Assembly: GCF_018129995.1 (NCBI RefSeq)
Contig: NZ_JAFCKS010000009.1
Coordinates: 1-64,000 of the forward strand
Length of the DNA stretch: 64,000 nt
Source of the DNA: Bradyrhizobium sp. SZCCT0153
Lineage (GTDB): Bacteria; Pseudomonadota; Alphaproteobacteria; Rhizobiales; Xanthobacteraceae
Direction: 5' to 3'
This document shows, in pieces, positions 10,122 to 20,418 of this stretch. The notes below the pieces were generated by a model, which was not told where the DNA came from, searched no databases, and saw only the letters and a list, made by a program, of their open reading frames with translations. The position numbers and the translations under genes are program-made. Position 1 is the first letter of the stretch, and every line of letters starts with the position of its first letter.

Positions 10122-11696
10122 ATGGCCGAACGATATCAGGACAGACCGTTTCCTTCCGATGACTACGGTCGCGGTGGCGACCAGCATGGCAAGGCGGAAA
10201 ATGATCCCCTGGCCGAACTTGCCCGCCTGATCGGACAGACCGATCCCTTCGCAGCGCAGGGACGGCCCGGTACCCGCACGCCGGCGGCGCCAGCGCCGGC
10301 CCAGAGCTATCAGGACGACGACTATTCGCAGGACGATGACCAGCAGGACTATGCCGAGCAGGCGTCGCCGCCTCCGGCCGGGCCGCCCTCATGGATGCGG
10401 CGCGCCAACGTGCAGCCGCAGCCGGCACCCGAACCCGACTATCCGGTCTCTGTGAACCCGGTTCATCCATTGCATCGCTATTCGGCCCAGCCGACCGCGC
10501 CCGAGCCTGATTTTCATCAGCCGCAAGCCTATCAGGATCACGCATATCAGGATCAGGCTTATCAAGCTCAGGCCTATCAAGGGCATGCTCGCCAGCAACA
10601 TGATCAGGCTTATCAGGAGCATGCCTATCAGGAGCTGCATCAGCAGCCCGATCCGGCGCGCTACGATGATGCGCTCTACGGACGGCTGGAGGCGGGCGAG
10701 CAGGACTACCAGCGCGATCCGGCCTATCCGGACGATCCCTACGCGTTCCAGAGCGATTATCCCGAAGCAGATCTCGACGAGCCGAAGAAGCAGCGCGGCG
10801 GCATGATGACCGTCGCGGCGATTCTCGCGCTCGCCGTGGTCGGCACTGGCGCGGCCTTCGCCTACAAGACCTATGTGGGCTCGCCCCGCAGCGGCGAGCC
10901 GCCGATCATCAAGGCCGACAACACCCCGACCAAGATCGTGCCTGCGCCGACGGATTCCTCGGCCAAGGTGCCGGATCGCATGGTCAGCGGCGATGGCACC
11001 GAGAAGATCGTGCCGCGCGAGGAGGCGCCTGTCGACGTCAACGCCAAGGCGGGCGGTCCCCGCGTGGTGTTCCCGCCGCTGAACCAGAATGCGAATCCGC
11101 CTCCGGTGGCGAGCGTTTCGCCGTCCATGGTTCCATTACAAAGCGCCGGCACAAACGCGAGCAACGGGACCCTGCCGAACAATTCGCCGCGCCCGATCAG
11201 GACTGTGGCCGTGAAGGGTGATCAGACCGATAGCACCGCGCCACAATCGGCTGCGGCCAAGCCGGCAACTGCACCAAAGCCGGTCGCTGCCCCGGCCGCG
11301 CCGCGCAATCCGCCGACCTCGGCCAATGCCAGCGCCAACCAGCCGATGTCGCTGGCTCCGCAGGCGGCGCCGGCTGAACCGCCGCAGCGGATGGCTGCGA
11401 CCAATCCGACGCAAATTGCGCCCCCCAGCAGCGGTGGCGGCGGCTATGTCGTGCAGGTCTCCTCGCAGCAGACGGAAGACAGCGCCCACGCCTCCTATCG
11501 CGTGCTTCAGAGCAAGTATGGCAGCGTGCTGGGCTCCCGCTCGCCGGTGATCAAGCGGGTCGATCTCACCGACAAGGGCAAGGGAATCGTCTACCGCGCT
11601 TTCGCAGGGCCCTATGGTTCGGCTGAGGAAGCGACGCAGGCCTGCAACAGCCTGAAGTCCGCAGGCCTGTCCGCCTGCTTCGTCCAGAGGAATTAA
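10122..11696 (+). CDS. SPOR-domain membrane protein with YQ-rich repeat
   Basis: A 524-residue bitopic protein. The cytoplasmic half is rich in D, Q and P and contains a tandem run of YQ-x-x-A units at about residues 133-178. One transmembrane helix follows (MMTVAAILALAVVGTGAAF, about 228-250), then a Pro/Ala-rich periplasmic linker and a C-terminal SPOR domain (440-524, beginning GGYVVQVSSQQTEDSAHAS). SPOR domains bind peptidoglycan stripped of stem peptides, usually at division sites, which fits its neighbour nagZ. The ATG at 10122 is preferred to the upstream in-frame TTG because GAAGGGA lies in front of it and the protein begins MAERYQDRPF. Confidence 0.88.
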   Translation: MAERYQDRPFPSDDYGRGGDQHGKAENDPLAELARLIGQTDPFAAQGRPGTRTPAAPAPAQSYQDDDYSQDDDQQDYAEQASPPPAGPPSWMRRANVQPQPAPEPDYPVSVNPVHPLHRYSAQPTAPEPDFHQPQAYQDHAYQDQAYQAQAYQGHARQQHDQAYQEHAYQELHQQPDPARYDDALYGRLEAGEQDYQRDPAYPDDPYAFQSDYPEADLDEPKKQRGGMMTVAAILALAVVGTGAAFAYKTYVGSPRSGEPPIIKADNTPTKIVPAPTDSSAKVPDRMVSGDGTEKIVPREEAPVDVNAKAGGPRVVFPPLNQNANPPPVASVSPSMVPLQSAGTNASNGTLPNNSPRPIRTVAVKGDQTDSTAPQSAAAKPATAPKPVAAPAAPRNPPTSANASANQPMSLAPQAAPAEPPQRMAATNPTQIAPPSSGGGGYVVQVSSQQTEDSAHASYRVLQSKYGSVLGSRSPVIKRVDLTDKGKGIVYRAFAGPYGSAEEATQACNSLKSAGLSACFVQRN

Positions 11697-11742
11697 CGGC
11701 CGTTTCCTTGACCCCCTCGCGGGGCAGGGTTAATCGGCCCTT

Positions 11743-12771
11743 ATGAGCACGCGGGCCTTCATTACGGGCGTATCCGGAACGGAACTGACCGCCGCCGAGC
11801 GGGAGTTTATCCGCAGCGAGCGCCCATGGGGCTTCATCCTCTTCAAGCGCAATGTCGAGACGCCGGCACAAGTTGCTGCACTCGTTGCTGAATTGCGTGC
11901 GGTTTCCGAAGCCGCCGACGCGCCGGTCCTGATCGATCAAGAGGGCGGTCGGGTGCAGCGGCTGGGGCCGCCACATTGGCCGGTCTATCCGCCGGGCGCC
12001 ATTTTCGCGGGTCTGTACAACACTGATTCGGCGCTTGGGCTGACTGCGGCGCGCCTGAGTGCCCGCCTGATCGCGGCCGATCTCGCCGAACTCGGCATTA
12101 CCGTGGATTGCTTGCCGTTGGCTGACGTACCGGTGGCGGGTGCCGATGCCGTGATCGGAAATCGGGCCTATGGCACTGAGCCCGGCAAGGTCGCGACGAT
12201 CGCCCGCGCGGTCACCGAGGGCCTGGAGCAGGGCGGCGTGCTGCCGGTCCTCAAGCACATTCCCGGCCATGGCCGCGCCACGGCCGACACCCATTTCAAG
12301 CTGCCGACGGTCGATACGCCACGGGATGAGTTGGAGCGGACCGACTTCGCAGCCTTCAAGCCGCTGGCGGATTTGCCGATGGCCATGACTGCACATGTTG
12401 TGTTTAGCGCGGTCGACCCCGCCCATCCGGCGACGACATCTGCGACAATGATCGCTCAGGTGATTCGCGGCGCAATCGGGTTCCAGGGTTTGTTGATGAG
12501 TGATGACGTGTCGATGAACGCGCTGTCGGGAAATATCGCGGAGCGGACCCGCGCCATCTTCGCGGCCGGCTGCGACATGGCCCTGCATTGCAACGGCAAC
12601 ATCGAGGAGATGCGCGAGGTCGCCGGCCAGACCCCTGAACTGTCGGGCAGGGCGCTGCAGCGGGCGAATGCTGCGCTCGCGGCGCGCAGAGAGCCGCAGC
12701 CGTTCGACCGGGCGGCCGCGCGCGCCGAACTGGACGCATTGATCGCACGGGCAAACACGGCATCCGCATGA
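11743..12771 (+). CDS. nagZ: Beta-N-acetylhexosaminidase (glycoside hydrolase family 3)
   Basis: A 342-residue cytoplasmic enzyme that releases N-acetylglucosamine from imported GlcNAc-anhydroMurNAc peptides during peptidoglycan recycling. It shows the NagZ signature KHIPGHGRATADTHFKLP (GH3 His/Asp general acid loop), IDQEGGRVQRL near the N-terminus and the nucleophile-containing segment LLMSDDVSMNAL at about 250-260. Single-domain length matches NagZ rather than the larger GH3 beta-glucosidases. Its stop codon overlaps the scpA start (ATGA), which implies translational coupling. Confidence 0.95.
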   Translation: MSTRAFITGVSGTELTAAEREFIRSERPWGFILFKRNVETPAQVAALVAELRAVSEAADAPVLIDQEGGRVQRLGPPHWPVYPPGAIFAGLYNTDSALGLTAARLSARLIAADLAELGITVDCLPLADVPVAGADAVIGNRAYGTEPGKVATIARAVTEGLEQGGVLPVLKHIPGHGRATADTHFKLPTVDTPRDELERTDFAAFKPLADLPMAMTAHVVFSAVDPAHPATTSATMIAQVIRGAIGFQGLLMSDDVSMNALSGNIAERTRAIFAAGCDMALHCNGNIEEMREVAGQTPELSGRALQRANAALAARREPQPFDRAAARAELDALIARANTASA

Positions 12772-13607
12772 CCGCAGAAATCCTATCGTTTGAAACCGGG
12801 CGGCCCGCAGAGCTTGCCGAGGGTGAGCCGGCGTTGGTGGTGGACGTCGAGGGCTATGAGGGCCCGCTCGACCTGCTGCTCGCACTGGCGCGGCAGCAGA
12901 AGGTCGACCTCGCCAAGATCTCCATCCTGGCGCTGGCCGACCAATATCTCCACTTCATCGAAGCCGCGCGAAAAATCCGGCTGGAGCTCGCTGCCGACTA
13001 CCTCGTCATGGCAGCCTGGCTTGCCTTCCTGAAATCGCGCCTGCTGCTGCCGGAGCCGCCGAGCGCGGAAGGTCCGAGCGCGGAAGAGATGGCGACCGCG
13101 CTCGCCAACCGTCTGCGCCGGCTGGAAGCCATTCGCGAAGCCGCCAACCGGCTGATGAACAGGCCGCAATTGCAGCGCGACATCTTCCCGCGCGGCGAGC
13201 CCGAACGGATCGCCGAGATCAAGCATCCGAAATACACCGCGACACTTTACGACCTGCTCACGGCCTACGCCGCGCAGCGTCAGTCGCGCGTGCTGGCGAG
13301 TGTGCATCTGGCCAAGCGCACGGTGTGGTCGCTCGCCGAGGCGCGCGCGACGCTGGAGCGGCTGGTCGGCAGCATCAGCGAACAGGACGACTGGGGCGTT
13401 CTCGACGATTTCCTGATCAGACACGTCGCCGATCCGACCCAGCGTGCGACGGTGTTCGCCTCGAGTTTCGCCGCTGCGCTCGAGCTGGTGCGCGAGGGGC
13501 AGCTCGAGCTGAACCAGAAAGAGGCATTTGCGCCCATCTACTTCCGGAAGGGGCGTCCCAAGCCGGTCCCGGACGCAGCTCCTGCGCCTGATGCGCCGGT
13601 CGCTTAA
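12768..13607 (+). CDS. scpA: Segregation and condensation protein A
   Basis: ScpA is the kleisin of the bacterial SMC-ScpAB condensin, which compacts and helps segregate the chromosome. The 279-residue product has the family N-terminal signature YEGPLDLLLALARQQKVDL, followed by the helical ISILALADQYL region and DYLVMAAWLAFLKSRLLLP, with a winged-helix C-terminus. The ATG overlaps the nagZ stop by four bases, and scpB follows 21 bases downstream, a standard pairing. An acidic/proline-rich tail closes the protein. Confidence 0.95.
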   Translation: MTAEILSFETGRPAELAEGEPALVVDVEGYEGPLDLLLALARQQKVDLAKISILALADQYLHFIEAARKIRLELAADYLVMAAWLAFLKSRLLLPEPPSAEGPSAEEMATALANRLRRLEAIREAANRLMNRPQLQRDIFPRGEPERIAEIKHPKYTATLYDLLTAYAAQRQSRVLASVHLAKRTVWSLAEARATLERLVGSISEQDDWGVLDDFLIRHVADPTQRATVFASSFAAALELVREGQLELNQKEAFAPIYFRKGRPKPVPDAAPAPDAPVA

Positions 13608-13628
13608 GTGCAAGAAGGAGAATCTGCC

Positions 13629-14381
13629 ATGGCAAGCCTGGCTGAAGTGCGGGTAGAAGAGGCCGAGCCGATGGAGAGCGAGTCCCAGGCACGTCCCGAG
13701 GAATTGCGGCTGCTGGAAGCGCTGCTGTTCGCTTCGAACGAACCGCTGGATACCGCGACGCTGGCCAAGCGCATGCCCGAGGGCGTGGACGTGAAGGCTG
13801 CGCTCGAGCAGCTGCAGGCGGACTATGCCTTGCGCGGCGTGAATCTGGTGCGGGTTGCCAACAAATGGACCTTCCGCACCGCGGGCGATCTCGCCTGGCT
13901 GATGACCCGCGAAAGCACCGAGACCCGCCGCCTGTCGCGGGCCGCGATCGAGGTGCTGGCGATCATCGCCTATCACCAGCCGGTGACGCGCGCCGAGATC
14001 GAAGAGATCCGCGGCGTCGTCACGTCGAAGGGCACGCTCGACGTGCTGCTGGAGACCGGCTGGATCAAGCCGCGCGGCCGGCGCAAGACGCCCGGCCGTC
14101 CCTTGACCTTCGGAACCACCGAGGACTTCCTGTCGCAGTTCACCCTGGAACAGCTCGGCGACCTGCCGGGCCTGGAGGAACTGAAGGGCACGGGCCTGCT
14201 GGATTCGCGCCTGCCGACCGGATTCAGCGTGCCGACGCCGTCGGATGACCCGCAGTTGCGCGAGGACGAGGATCCGCTCGAACCGGGCGAGGACCTTGAT
14301 CTGGCGCTGGCGCCTGCGGTGGAGCCCGAGACGCCGCCGGAAGGCGGCAATGAGGGTGGCGAGGGCGGCCGCGAGGACTGA
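13629..14381 (+). CDS. scpB: Segregation and condensation protein B
   Basis: ScpB is the tandem winged-helix partner of ScpA in the SMC condensin. The 250-residue product shows LRLLEALLFASNEPLD, the wing segment KWTFRTAGDLA and the second-domain signature LAIIAYHQPVTRAEIEEIRGV followed by RPLTFGTTEDFL. A strong AGAAGGAG at 13612-13619 sits nine bases before the ATG at 13629, so this start is chosen over the GTG at 13608. The C-terminal 60 residues are acidic and glycine-rich (EDEDPLEPGED), an extension of variable length in this family. Confidence 0.95.
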   Translation: MASLAEVRVEEAEPMESESQARPEELRLLEALLFASNEPLDTATLAKRMPEGVDVKAALEQLQADYALRGVNLVRVANKWTFRTAGDLAWLMTRESTETRRLSRAAIEVLAIIAYHQPVTRAEIEEIRGVVTSKGTLDVLLETGWIKPRGRRKTPGRPLTFGTTEDFLSQFTLEQLGDLPGLEELKGTGLLDSRLPTGFSVPTPSDDPQLREDEDPLEPGEDLDLALAPAVEPETPPEGGNEGGEGGRED

Positions 14382-14548
14382 CGTTGCAGCATTTTTGCGT
14401 CCCCCTGCGACCAGTTAACACTAGCAAGATTACGTAGTGCCAACAGCGAATTGGCGCTGCCTTGGTCCTTGTTTTTGACACCCGCCAAGCCTAGGTTTCG
14501 GTGAAGATCGGCCGGGTCCCCGGCCATGCGCGTTTGGAGGGTTGCAGG

Positions 14549-14782
14549 ATGGGTTCACTCAGCATTTGGCACTGGATCCTGGTGATCGCAGTGGTCCTGC
14601 TGCTGTTCGGTCGCGGCAAGATTTCGGATCTGATGGGCGACGTGGCACAGGGCATCAAGGCGTTCAAGAAGGGCATGCAGGACGACGACAAGGTCGCCGA
14701 CAAGCCCGAGCCGGCCAAGTCCATCGAGCACAATGCCGCCCCGACCGCGGCACGGTCCGACGTCGGCAGCAAGGCCGTCTGA
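14549..14782 (+). CDS. tatA: Sec-independent translocase subunit TatA
   Basis: TatA polymerises to form the pore of the twin-arginine translocase that exports folded proteins. The 77-residue protein starts [20 protein letters not shown], a single transmembrane helix, followed by the hinge FGRGK and the amphipathic helix [19 protein letters not shown], then a short charged tail. The ATG at 14549 is chosen because GGAGGGTTGCAGG precedes it, although an in-frame GTG exists at 14501. It heads tatABC, downstream of scpB with a gap of about 165 bases that may hold a promoter. Confidence 0.96.
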   Translation: MGSLSIWHWILVIAVVLLLFGRGKISDLMGDVAQGIKAFKKGMQDDDKVADKPEPAKSIEHNAAPTAARSDVGSKAV

Positions 14783-14872
14783 GCCAGAGAGCACGCGAGA
14801 CGCGGGTAGAGCGGCCCCGATCCTGCGCGCGAGGGATTGGGCCGGCTGCGGCTGGCGTGAACGGAAGACCTC

Positions 14873-15397
14873 ATGTTCGACATCGGGTGGAGTGAACTGG
14901 TCCTGATCGGGGTCGTGGCCCTGGTCGCCATCGGCCCGAAAGAGCTGCCGGGCGTGCTGCGCATGGTCGGGCAGTGGATGGGCAAGGCCCGCAAGATGGC
15001 CGCCGAATTCCAGGGCCAGTTCCAGGAAGCGATGCGCGAGGCCGAGATGGCCGACCTCAAGAAGAGCTTTGACGAGGTCAAGGAAGCCGCCTCCGGCTTC
15101 GCCGGCAACAATCTGATGACCTCGCTCCAGAAGGACGTCAGCGACGCGCTCCGCGTCGATGCGCTCGACAAGCCGGCCGAGACGCCGGCCATCGCCGCTG
15201 TCGAATCGCCCGTGACTATTGAAGCGCCGGCGACACCGACGACACCGGAAGCGCCGACACCGGAAACCTTCGTGGAAGCGGAAGCCCATGCGGCGGTGAA
15301 CGAGCCGCTCGCCATCACCCGTGAGGTCGAGCAGGCGTCGGTCGTTGCGCAGGACACCGCGCCATCCGAAGCGATCAAGGACGCCAAAGCGTCATGA
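14873..15397 (+). CDS. tatB: Sec-independent translocase subunit TatB
   Basis: TatB forms the Tat receptor complex with TatC. The 174-residue protein has the N-terminal helix [20 protein letters not shown], then [20 protein letters not shown], which is the TatB-type signature (Glu in the membrane segment and the GPKxLP hinge), and a long amphipathic helix. The C-terminal third is a low-complexity P/A/T/E tail. Its stop overlaps the tatC start (ATGA), indicating coupled translation. Confidence 0.96.
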   Translation: MFDIGWSELVLIGVVALVAIGPKELPGVLRMVGQWMGKARKMAAEFQGQFQEAMREAEMADLKKSFDEVKEAASGFAGNNLMTSLQKDVSDALRVDALDKPAETPAIAAVESPVTIEAPATPTTPEAPTPETFVEAEAHAAVNEPLAITREVEQASVVAQDTAPSEAIKDAKAS

Positions 15398-16203
15398 GCG
15401 ACGCCGATATCGAGGCCAGCAAAGCCCCATTGATGGACCATCTGATCGAGCTGCGGTCGCGGCTGATCAAGGCGCTGCTCGGCTTCGGCCTGGCCTTCAT
15501 CTTCTGCTTCTTCTTCGCCAAGCAGATCTACAACGTGCTGGTCTGGCCGTTCGTGTGGGTCGCGGGTCCCGAGAATTCCAAGTTCATCTACACCGCGCTG
15601 CTGGAATATTTCATCACCCAGCTCAAGCTCGCTTTGTTCGGGGCCGGCTTCATCTCGTTCCCGATCATCGCGACCCAGATCTACAAGTTCGTCGCGCCGG
15701 GCCTGTACAAGCACGAGAAGAGCGCCTTCGTACCGTATCTGGTCGCGACACCGTTCTTCTTCGTGCTGGGTGCGGCGCTGGTCTATTTCGTCGTGCTGCC
15801 GATGCTGGTCCGCTTCTCACTCGGCATGCAACAGGCCGGCAGCGACGAGACCGCGCAGATTCAACTGCTGCCCAAGGTCGGCGAATATCTGTCGCTGATG
15901 ATGTCGCTGATCTTCGCCTTCGGCATCGCCTTCCAGCTTCCGGTGATCCTGACACTGCTCGGCCGCATCGGCATCGTCACGGCAAAAATGCTGCGCGAGA
16001 AGCGCCGCTATTTCATCGTCGTCGCCTTCGTGATCGCGGCCGTGCTGACGCCGCCCGACATACTCAGCCAGTGCTCGCTCGCGATCCCGTTGCTCTTGCT
16101 CTACGAGGGCTCGATCATCGCGGTGGCGATGGTGGAGAAGAAGGCTGCGGCGTCGCAGACCACCGGCACCGACGTGTCGACGCCGGCCAATCCGGCCGAA
16201 TAA
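15394..16203 (+). CDS. tatC: Sec-independent translocase subunit TatC
   Basis: TatC recognises twin-arginine signal peptides. The 269-residue protein has six membrane segments, begins with the cytoplasmic motif [20 protein letters not shown] and carries the conserved loop [18 protein letters not shown] and the segment [20 protein letters not shown] near the C-terminus. It overlaps tatB by four bases. A candidate Tat substrate in the window is the 38950-39465 product, with signal MLTRRTFVVASLLA, though that motif is minimal. Confidence 0.97.
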   Translation: MSDADIEASKAPLMDHLIELRSRLIKALLGFGLAFIFCFFFAKQIYNVLVWPFVWVAGPENSKFIYTALLEYFITQLKLALFGAGFISFPIIATQIYKFVAPGLYKHEKSAFVPYLVATPFFFVLGAALVYFVVLPMLVRFSLGMQQAGSDETAQIQLLPKVGEYLSLMMSLIFAFGIAFQLPVILTLLGRIGIVTAKMLREKRRYFIVVAFVIAAVLTPPDILSQCSLAIPLLLLYEGSIIAVAMVEKKAAASQTTGTDVSTPANPAE

Positions 16204-16217
16204 GGCGCGACGCCTCC

Positions 16218-16317
16218 GTCATTCCCCGCGAATGCGGGGAATCCGGTACGCCGTGCTCTCTCGGAGAATCACCGCCGTCTTCGGAATACTGGATCGCCCG
16301 CTTTCGCGGGCGATGAC
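16218..16317 (+). repeat. Double-palindrome REP-like element, copy 1
   Basis: Two palindromes bracket a 50-base spacer: an ATTCCCCGC/GCGGGGAAT pair at 16221-16242 and an ATCGCCCGC/GCGGGCGAT pair at 16293-16314. The unit is bounded by GTC and GAC. The same two palindromes occur at 21835-21893 in reverse orientation with a much shorter spacer. It lies between tatC and serS and could also act as a transcription stop or RNA-stabilising structure. Confidence 0.75.
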
Positions 16318-16350
16318 AGAGTGCTAGGGGAAACCCAGCCATTTGCATGA

Positions 16351-17730
<1,380 letters not shown>

Positions 17731-17827
17731 GGCAGCGTTGCTCGCCTGTAAACGCAGAAACGTTTGGTTGCGAAGATCGGGCGGCAGGTTATCCTGCCGG
17801 CCACCCGACAACGCGGACCCACCGTTC

Positions 17828-18190
17828 ATGGCCTTGCACCGCGATATCTTCTGGGTCGGCCGACAATGGGCGGTGACAGGTGCCGGCATCCAGGCCGTCG
17901 ATCAGCGCCTGCGCGGAGTGCTCGACATCGACATCGCGCGGCTCTGGGACGATCATCTCGTGCAAAGCCGGCGGGTCAAGCCCGGCGTCAATGCCGCGGA
18001 TTTCGACAAGGCCCTGACGCTCGCACGTGAACGTTTCCCGCAGGCGCCGGATGCGGATCTGATCGTGGCTCAGCTGGAAGCGCTCGGCGTGATCGAGACT
18101 CCCGTCGCGAGCCCTGTCGTGCCGGCCATGAATCTGCGCGGGGAAGGCAGCCTCGCACGCTTCCTGCCGCAATGGCGCATCCGCCGGTAG
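17828..18190 (+). CDS. Conserved protein of unknown function between serS and surE
   Basis: This 120-residue product starts MALHRDIFWVGRQWAVTGAG and is basic, mostly helical and without a signal peptide or membrane segment. I do not recognise a domain. The 5' half (residues 1-55) has the flavour of a short strand-rich fold, and the ending FLPQWRIRR is strongly basic. Codon use is like that of its neighbours, supporting a real gene. It lies between serS and surE on the same strand with about 100 bases on either side. An upstream in-frame TTG at 17738 would add a Cys/Arg-rich leader of poor coding quality. Confidence 0.75.
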   Translation: MALHRDIFWVGRQWAVTGAGIQAVDQRLRGVLDIDIARLWDDHLVQSRRVKPGVNAADFDKALTLARERFPQAPDADLIVAQLEALGVIETPVASPVVPAMNLRGEGSLARFLPQWRIRR

Positions 18191-18296
18191 CAGGATCAGG
18201 CCGGGAACCCGACGCCGGACCCAATCGGCTGGTTTGCCTGATCGGTCCCGGCCGGATAAGACGGCTTTAGGCCCGCTTCAGGAATCGAACCCTTCC

Positions 18297-19064
18297 ATGC
18301 GCATTCTCTGCACCAATGACGACGGCATTCACGCCCCCGGCCTCAAGGTCGTGGAGGAGATCGCACGCGCATTGTCCGAAGACGTCTGGGTGGTTGCGCC
18401 CGAGCTCGACCAGTCCGGTGTCTCGCATTCGCTGTCGCTGAATGATCCCTTGCGCCTGCGCGAGGTCGGTCCGCGCCATTTCGCGGTGCGCGGCACGCCG
18501 ACCGACTGCGTGATCATGGGTGCGCGCCATATCCTCGGCGCTCAGCTGCCCGATGTCGTGCTGTCCGGTGTCAACAAGGGCCGCAACGTCGCCGAGGACG
18601 TGGTCTATTCCGGCACCATCGCCGGGGCGCTGGAAGGCACCATCCTGGGGCTGCCGTCGTTCGCCCTGTCGCAGGAGTTCAGCGTCGAAACCCGCGAGCG
18701 TCCGCTGTGGGACACCGCGCGCAAATTCGGGCCCGATATCCTGCGCAAGGTGATCGCCGCCGGAATTCCGAAGGACACCGTCATCAACGTCAATTTCCCG
18801 GCCTGCGCGCCGGAGGATGTGCTGGGCATTCGCGTTACGCGCCAGGGCAAGCGCAATCTCGGCTTCCTCAGGATCGACGAGCGCAGGGACGGCCGCGGCA
18901 ATCCCTATTTCTGGATCGGCTTCGAGCGCGCGGCAATGATGGATACGCCGGCAGACGGCACCGATCTCGCGGCGCTCCGCGAGCGCTACGTCTCGGTCAC
19001 GCCGCTCAGGCTCGACCGCACCAACGAAGCGTTTTCAGAGGAACTGAGTGCGACGCTGAAGTAG
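18297..19064 (+). CDS. surE: 5'-nucleotidase SurE
   Basis: SurE is a metal-dependent survival phosphatase acting on nucleoside 5'- and 3'-monophosphates and polyphosphate. The 255-residue protein starts MRILCTNDDGIHAPGL, with the D8-D9 metal site, then SGVSHSLSL (Ser ligand) and LSGVNKGRNVAEDVVYSGT (Asn ligand and signature). Length is normal. In E. coli surE is followed by pcm and nlpD; here pcm and an NlpD-type gene also follow, but an antisense response regulator gene is inserted between surE and pcm. Confidence 0.96.
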   Translation: MRILCTNDDGIHAPGLKVVEEIARALSEDVWVVAPELDQSGVSHSLSLNDPLRLREVGPRHFAVRGTPTDCVIMGARHILGAQLPDVVLSGVNKGRNVAEDVVYSGTIAGALEGTILGLPSFALSQEFSVETRERPLWDTARKFGPDILRKVIAAGIPKDTVINVNFPACAPEDVLGIRVTRQGKRNLGFLRIDERRDGRGNPYFWIGFERAAMMDTPADGTDLAALRERYVSVTPLRLDRTNEAFSEELSATLK

Positions 19065-19067
19065 CGG

Positions 19068-19442
19068 CTAGCTGCCGCGAAGCGCGGCTTCGATGGTCTT
19101 GCCGAGCGCGTCGAGCTGAAACGGCTTCTGAAGCGCAGGCCGGTCGCGGTACTGCTCGGGCAGTCCGGAGGAGCCGTATCCGGTGGCGAAGATGAAGGGG
19201 CAGCCTTTCGCCTTGATCACATCGGCCACCGGCGAGATGACCTTGCCGTTGACGTTGACGTCGAGGATCGCGATGTCGAATTCGGTCGCCTGGGCGAGCC
19301 GCATGGCTTCGGCGATGTCGCCCGCTTCGGCTGCGACCTTGTAGCCGAGCTCTTCGAGCATGTCCGCGACCATCATCCTGATCATCACCTCGTCTTCGAC
19401 GAGGAATACAGAGCGGCCCGAAAGCCCTGTCGCGGCGGTCAT
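19068..19442 (-). CDS. Single-domain response regulator of FAT-GUY type
   Basis: A 124-residue stand-alone receiver domain without an output domain. The acidic pocket E16-D17 (LVEDE), phospho-acceptor D61 (AILDVNVNG), T87 and K106 (LQKPF) are all present. The segment CPFIFATGYG at 81-90 fits the PFxFATGY motif that defines the FAT-GUY receivers, which in Caulobacter and Sphingomonas take part in general stress phosphosignalling. AAGGA seven bases before the ATG at 19442 favours this start over one at 19460. The gene is antisense to its neighbours, ends four bases from the surE stop, and has no kinase next to it. Confidence 0.88.
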   Translation of the reverse strand: MTAATGLSGRSVFLVEDEVMIRMMVADMLEELGYKVAAEAGDIAEAMRLAQATEFDIAILDVNVNGKVISPVADVIKAKGCPFIFATGYGSSGLPEQYRDRPALQKPFQLDALGKTIEAALRGS

Positions 19443-19658
19443 GGTTGAGTCCTTGCCCATTGCCAAAAACGTTCGCAGATAACACGAATCGACGCAATGC
19501 GCGTTTCGACGAACGGATGTCTGAAAATGGCCATCGCGGCTCGCCCGTTGCAAGCCCATTTGTGGTCAGATACGCCATCCGAACGATATCATGGGTTCCT
19601 GCGCAGGAACAGGATTCTCCGCCCTCGGGCTTCGCGCCAAGGCCCCAAAGAGCAGGCA

Positions 19659-20309
19659 ATGACCTCCCATCAGCCCCCGCCCGAAAAGATGATGTTTCAG
19701 CTCACGCTGAGGCGTCGCGGCATCAGCGACCAGGCGGTGCTGCGGACCATGGAGGAGGTGCCGCGCGAGCAGTTCGTCGACGAAGCCGATCGCGAGGGCG
19801 CCTATCGCGATAGTGCGCTGCCGATCGCGTGCGGGCAGACCATCAGCCAGCCCTTCGTCGTCGCCTACATGACCGAGCAGCTGCAGCTCCGGAAGCAGCA
19901 CCGCGTGCTCGAGATCGGGGCTGGCTCCGGCTATCAGGCCGCGGTGCTGTCGCGGCTTGCCGGCCAGGTGCTGACCGTCGAGCGCTATCGCAAGCTCGCG
20001 GATGCCGCTCGCGCCCGGCTTGAAAAGCTCAACTGTCACAATGTCGAGGTGATGCTGGGCGACGGTCTCAACCTGCCTCCCAATATCGGCCCGTTCGACC
20101 GCATCATCGTCACGGCCGCGATGGAGCGGCTTCCGGAGAACCTGGTCGAGCGGCTGGAGGTGGGCGGTATCCTGATCGCGCCCGTTGGTCCGCATCAGGG
20201 CGTGCAGACGCTGATCCGCCTCGTCCGGACCGAAGCCGGGATAGAGCGCAAGGAACTCGTCGAGGTCCGCTTTGTGCCGGCGCTGCCCGGAGTGGCGCGG
20301 GAGCTGTAG
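19659..20309 (+). CDS. pcm: Protein-L-isoaspartate O-methyltransferase
   Basis: Pcm methylates L-isoaspartyl residues in aged proteins with S-adenosylmethionine, starting their repair. The 216-residue product has the substrate segment [18 protein letters not shown] (59-75), SAM motif I as [14 protein letters not shown] (84-97) and the later [17 protein letters not shown]. The start at 19659 gives the usual family length; longer in-frame starts would add an unlikely Arg-rich leader. It lies between surE and the LysM/LytM lipoprotein gene, as in the enterobacterial surE-pcm-nlpD order. Confidence 0.95.
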   Translation: MTSHQPPPEKMMFQLTLRRRGISDQAVLRTMEEVPREQFVDEADREGAYRDSALPIACGQTISQPFVVAYMTEQLQLRKQHRVLEIGAGSGYQAAVLSRLAGQVLTVERYRKLADAARARLEKLNCHNVEVMLGDGLNLPPNIGPFDRIIVTAAMERLPENLVERLEVGGILIAPVGPHQGVQTLIRLVRTEAGIERKELVEVRFVPALPGVAREL

Positions 20310-20418
20310 ATTTCCGGATCGGCTGTGCTGCCAACATCTTATTGGGAGGGTTAAGCCGTTATTTACTCGGCGCGTGTTTACTTAAAAGACCAGTTCAGTT
20401 GCGTACGAGTGAGTAACC

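Noticed and set aside
10500-10660. Short DNA repeats resembling a CRISPR array
   Set aside because: The repeats are in-frame YQ-rich codons of the SPOR protein, irregular in spacing and without spacers or cas genes.
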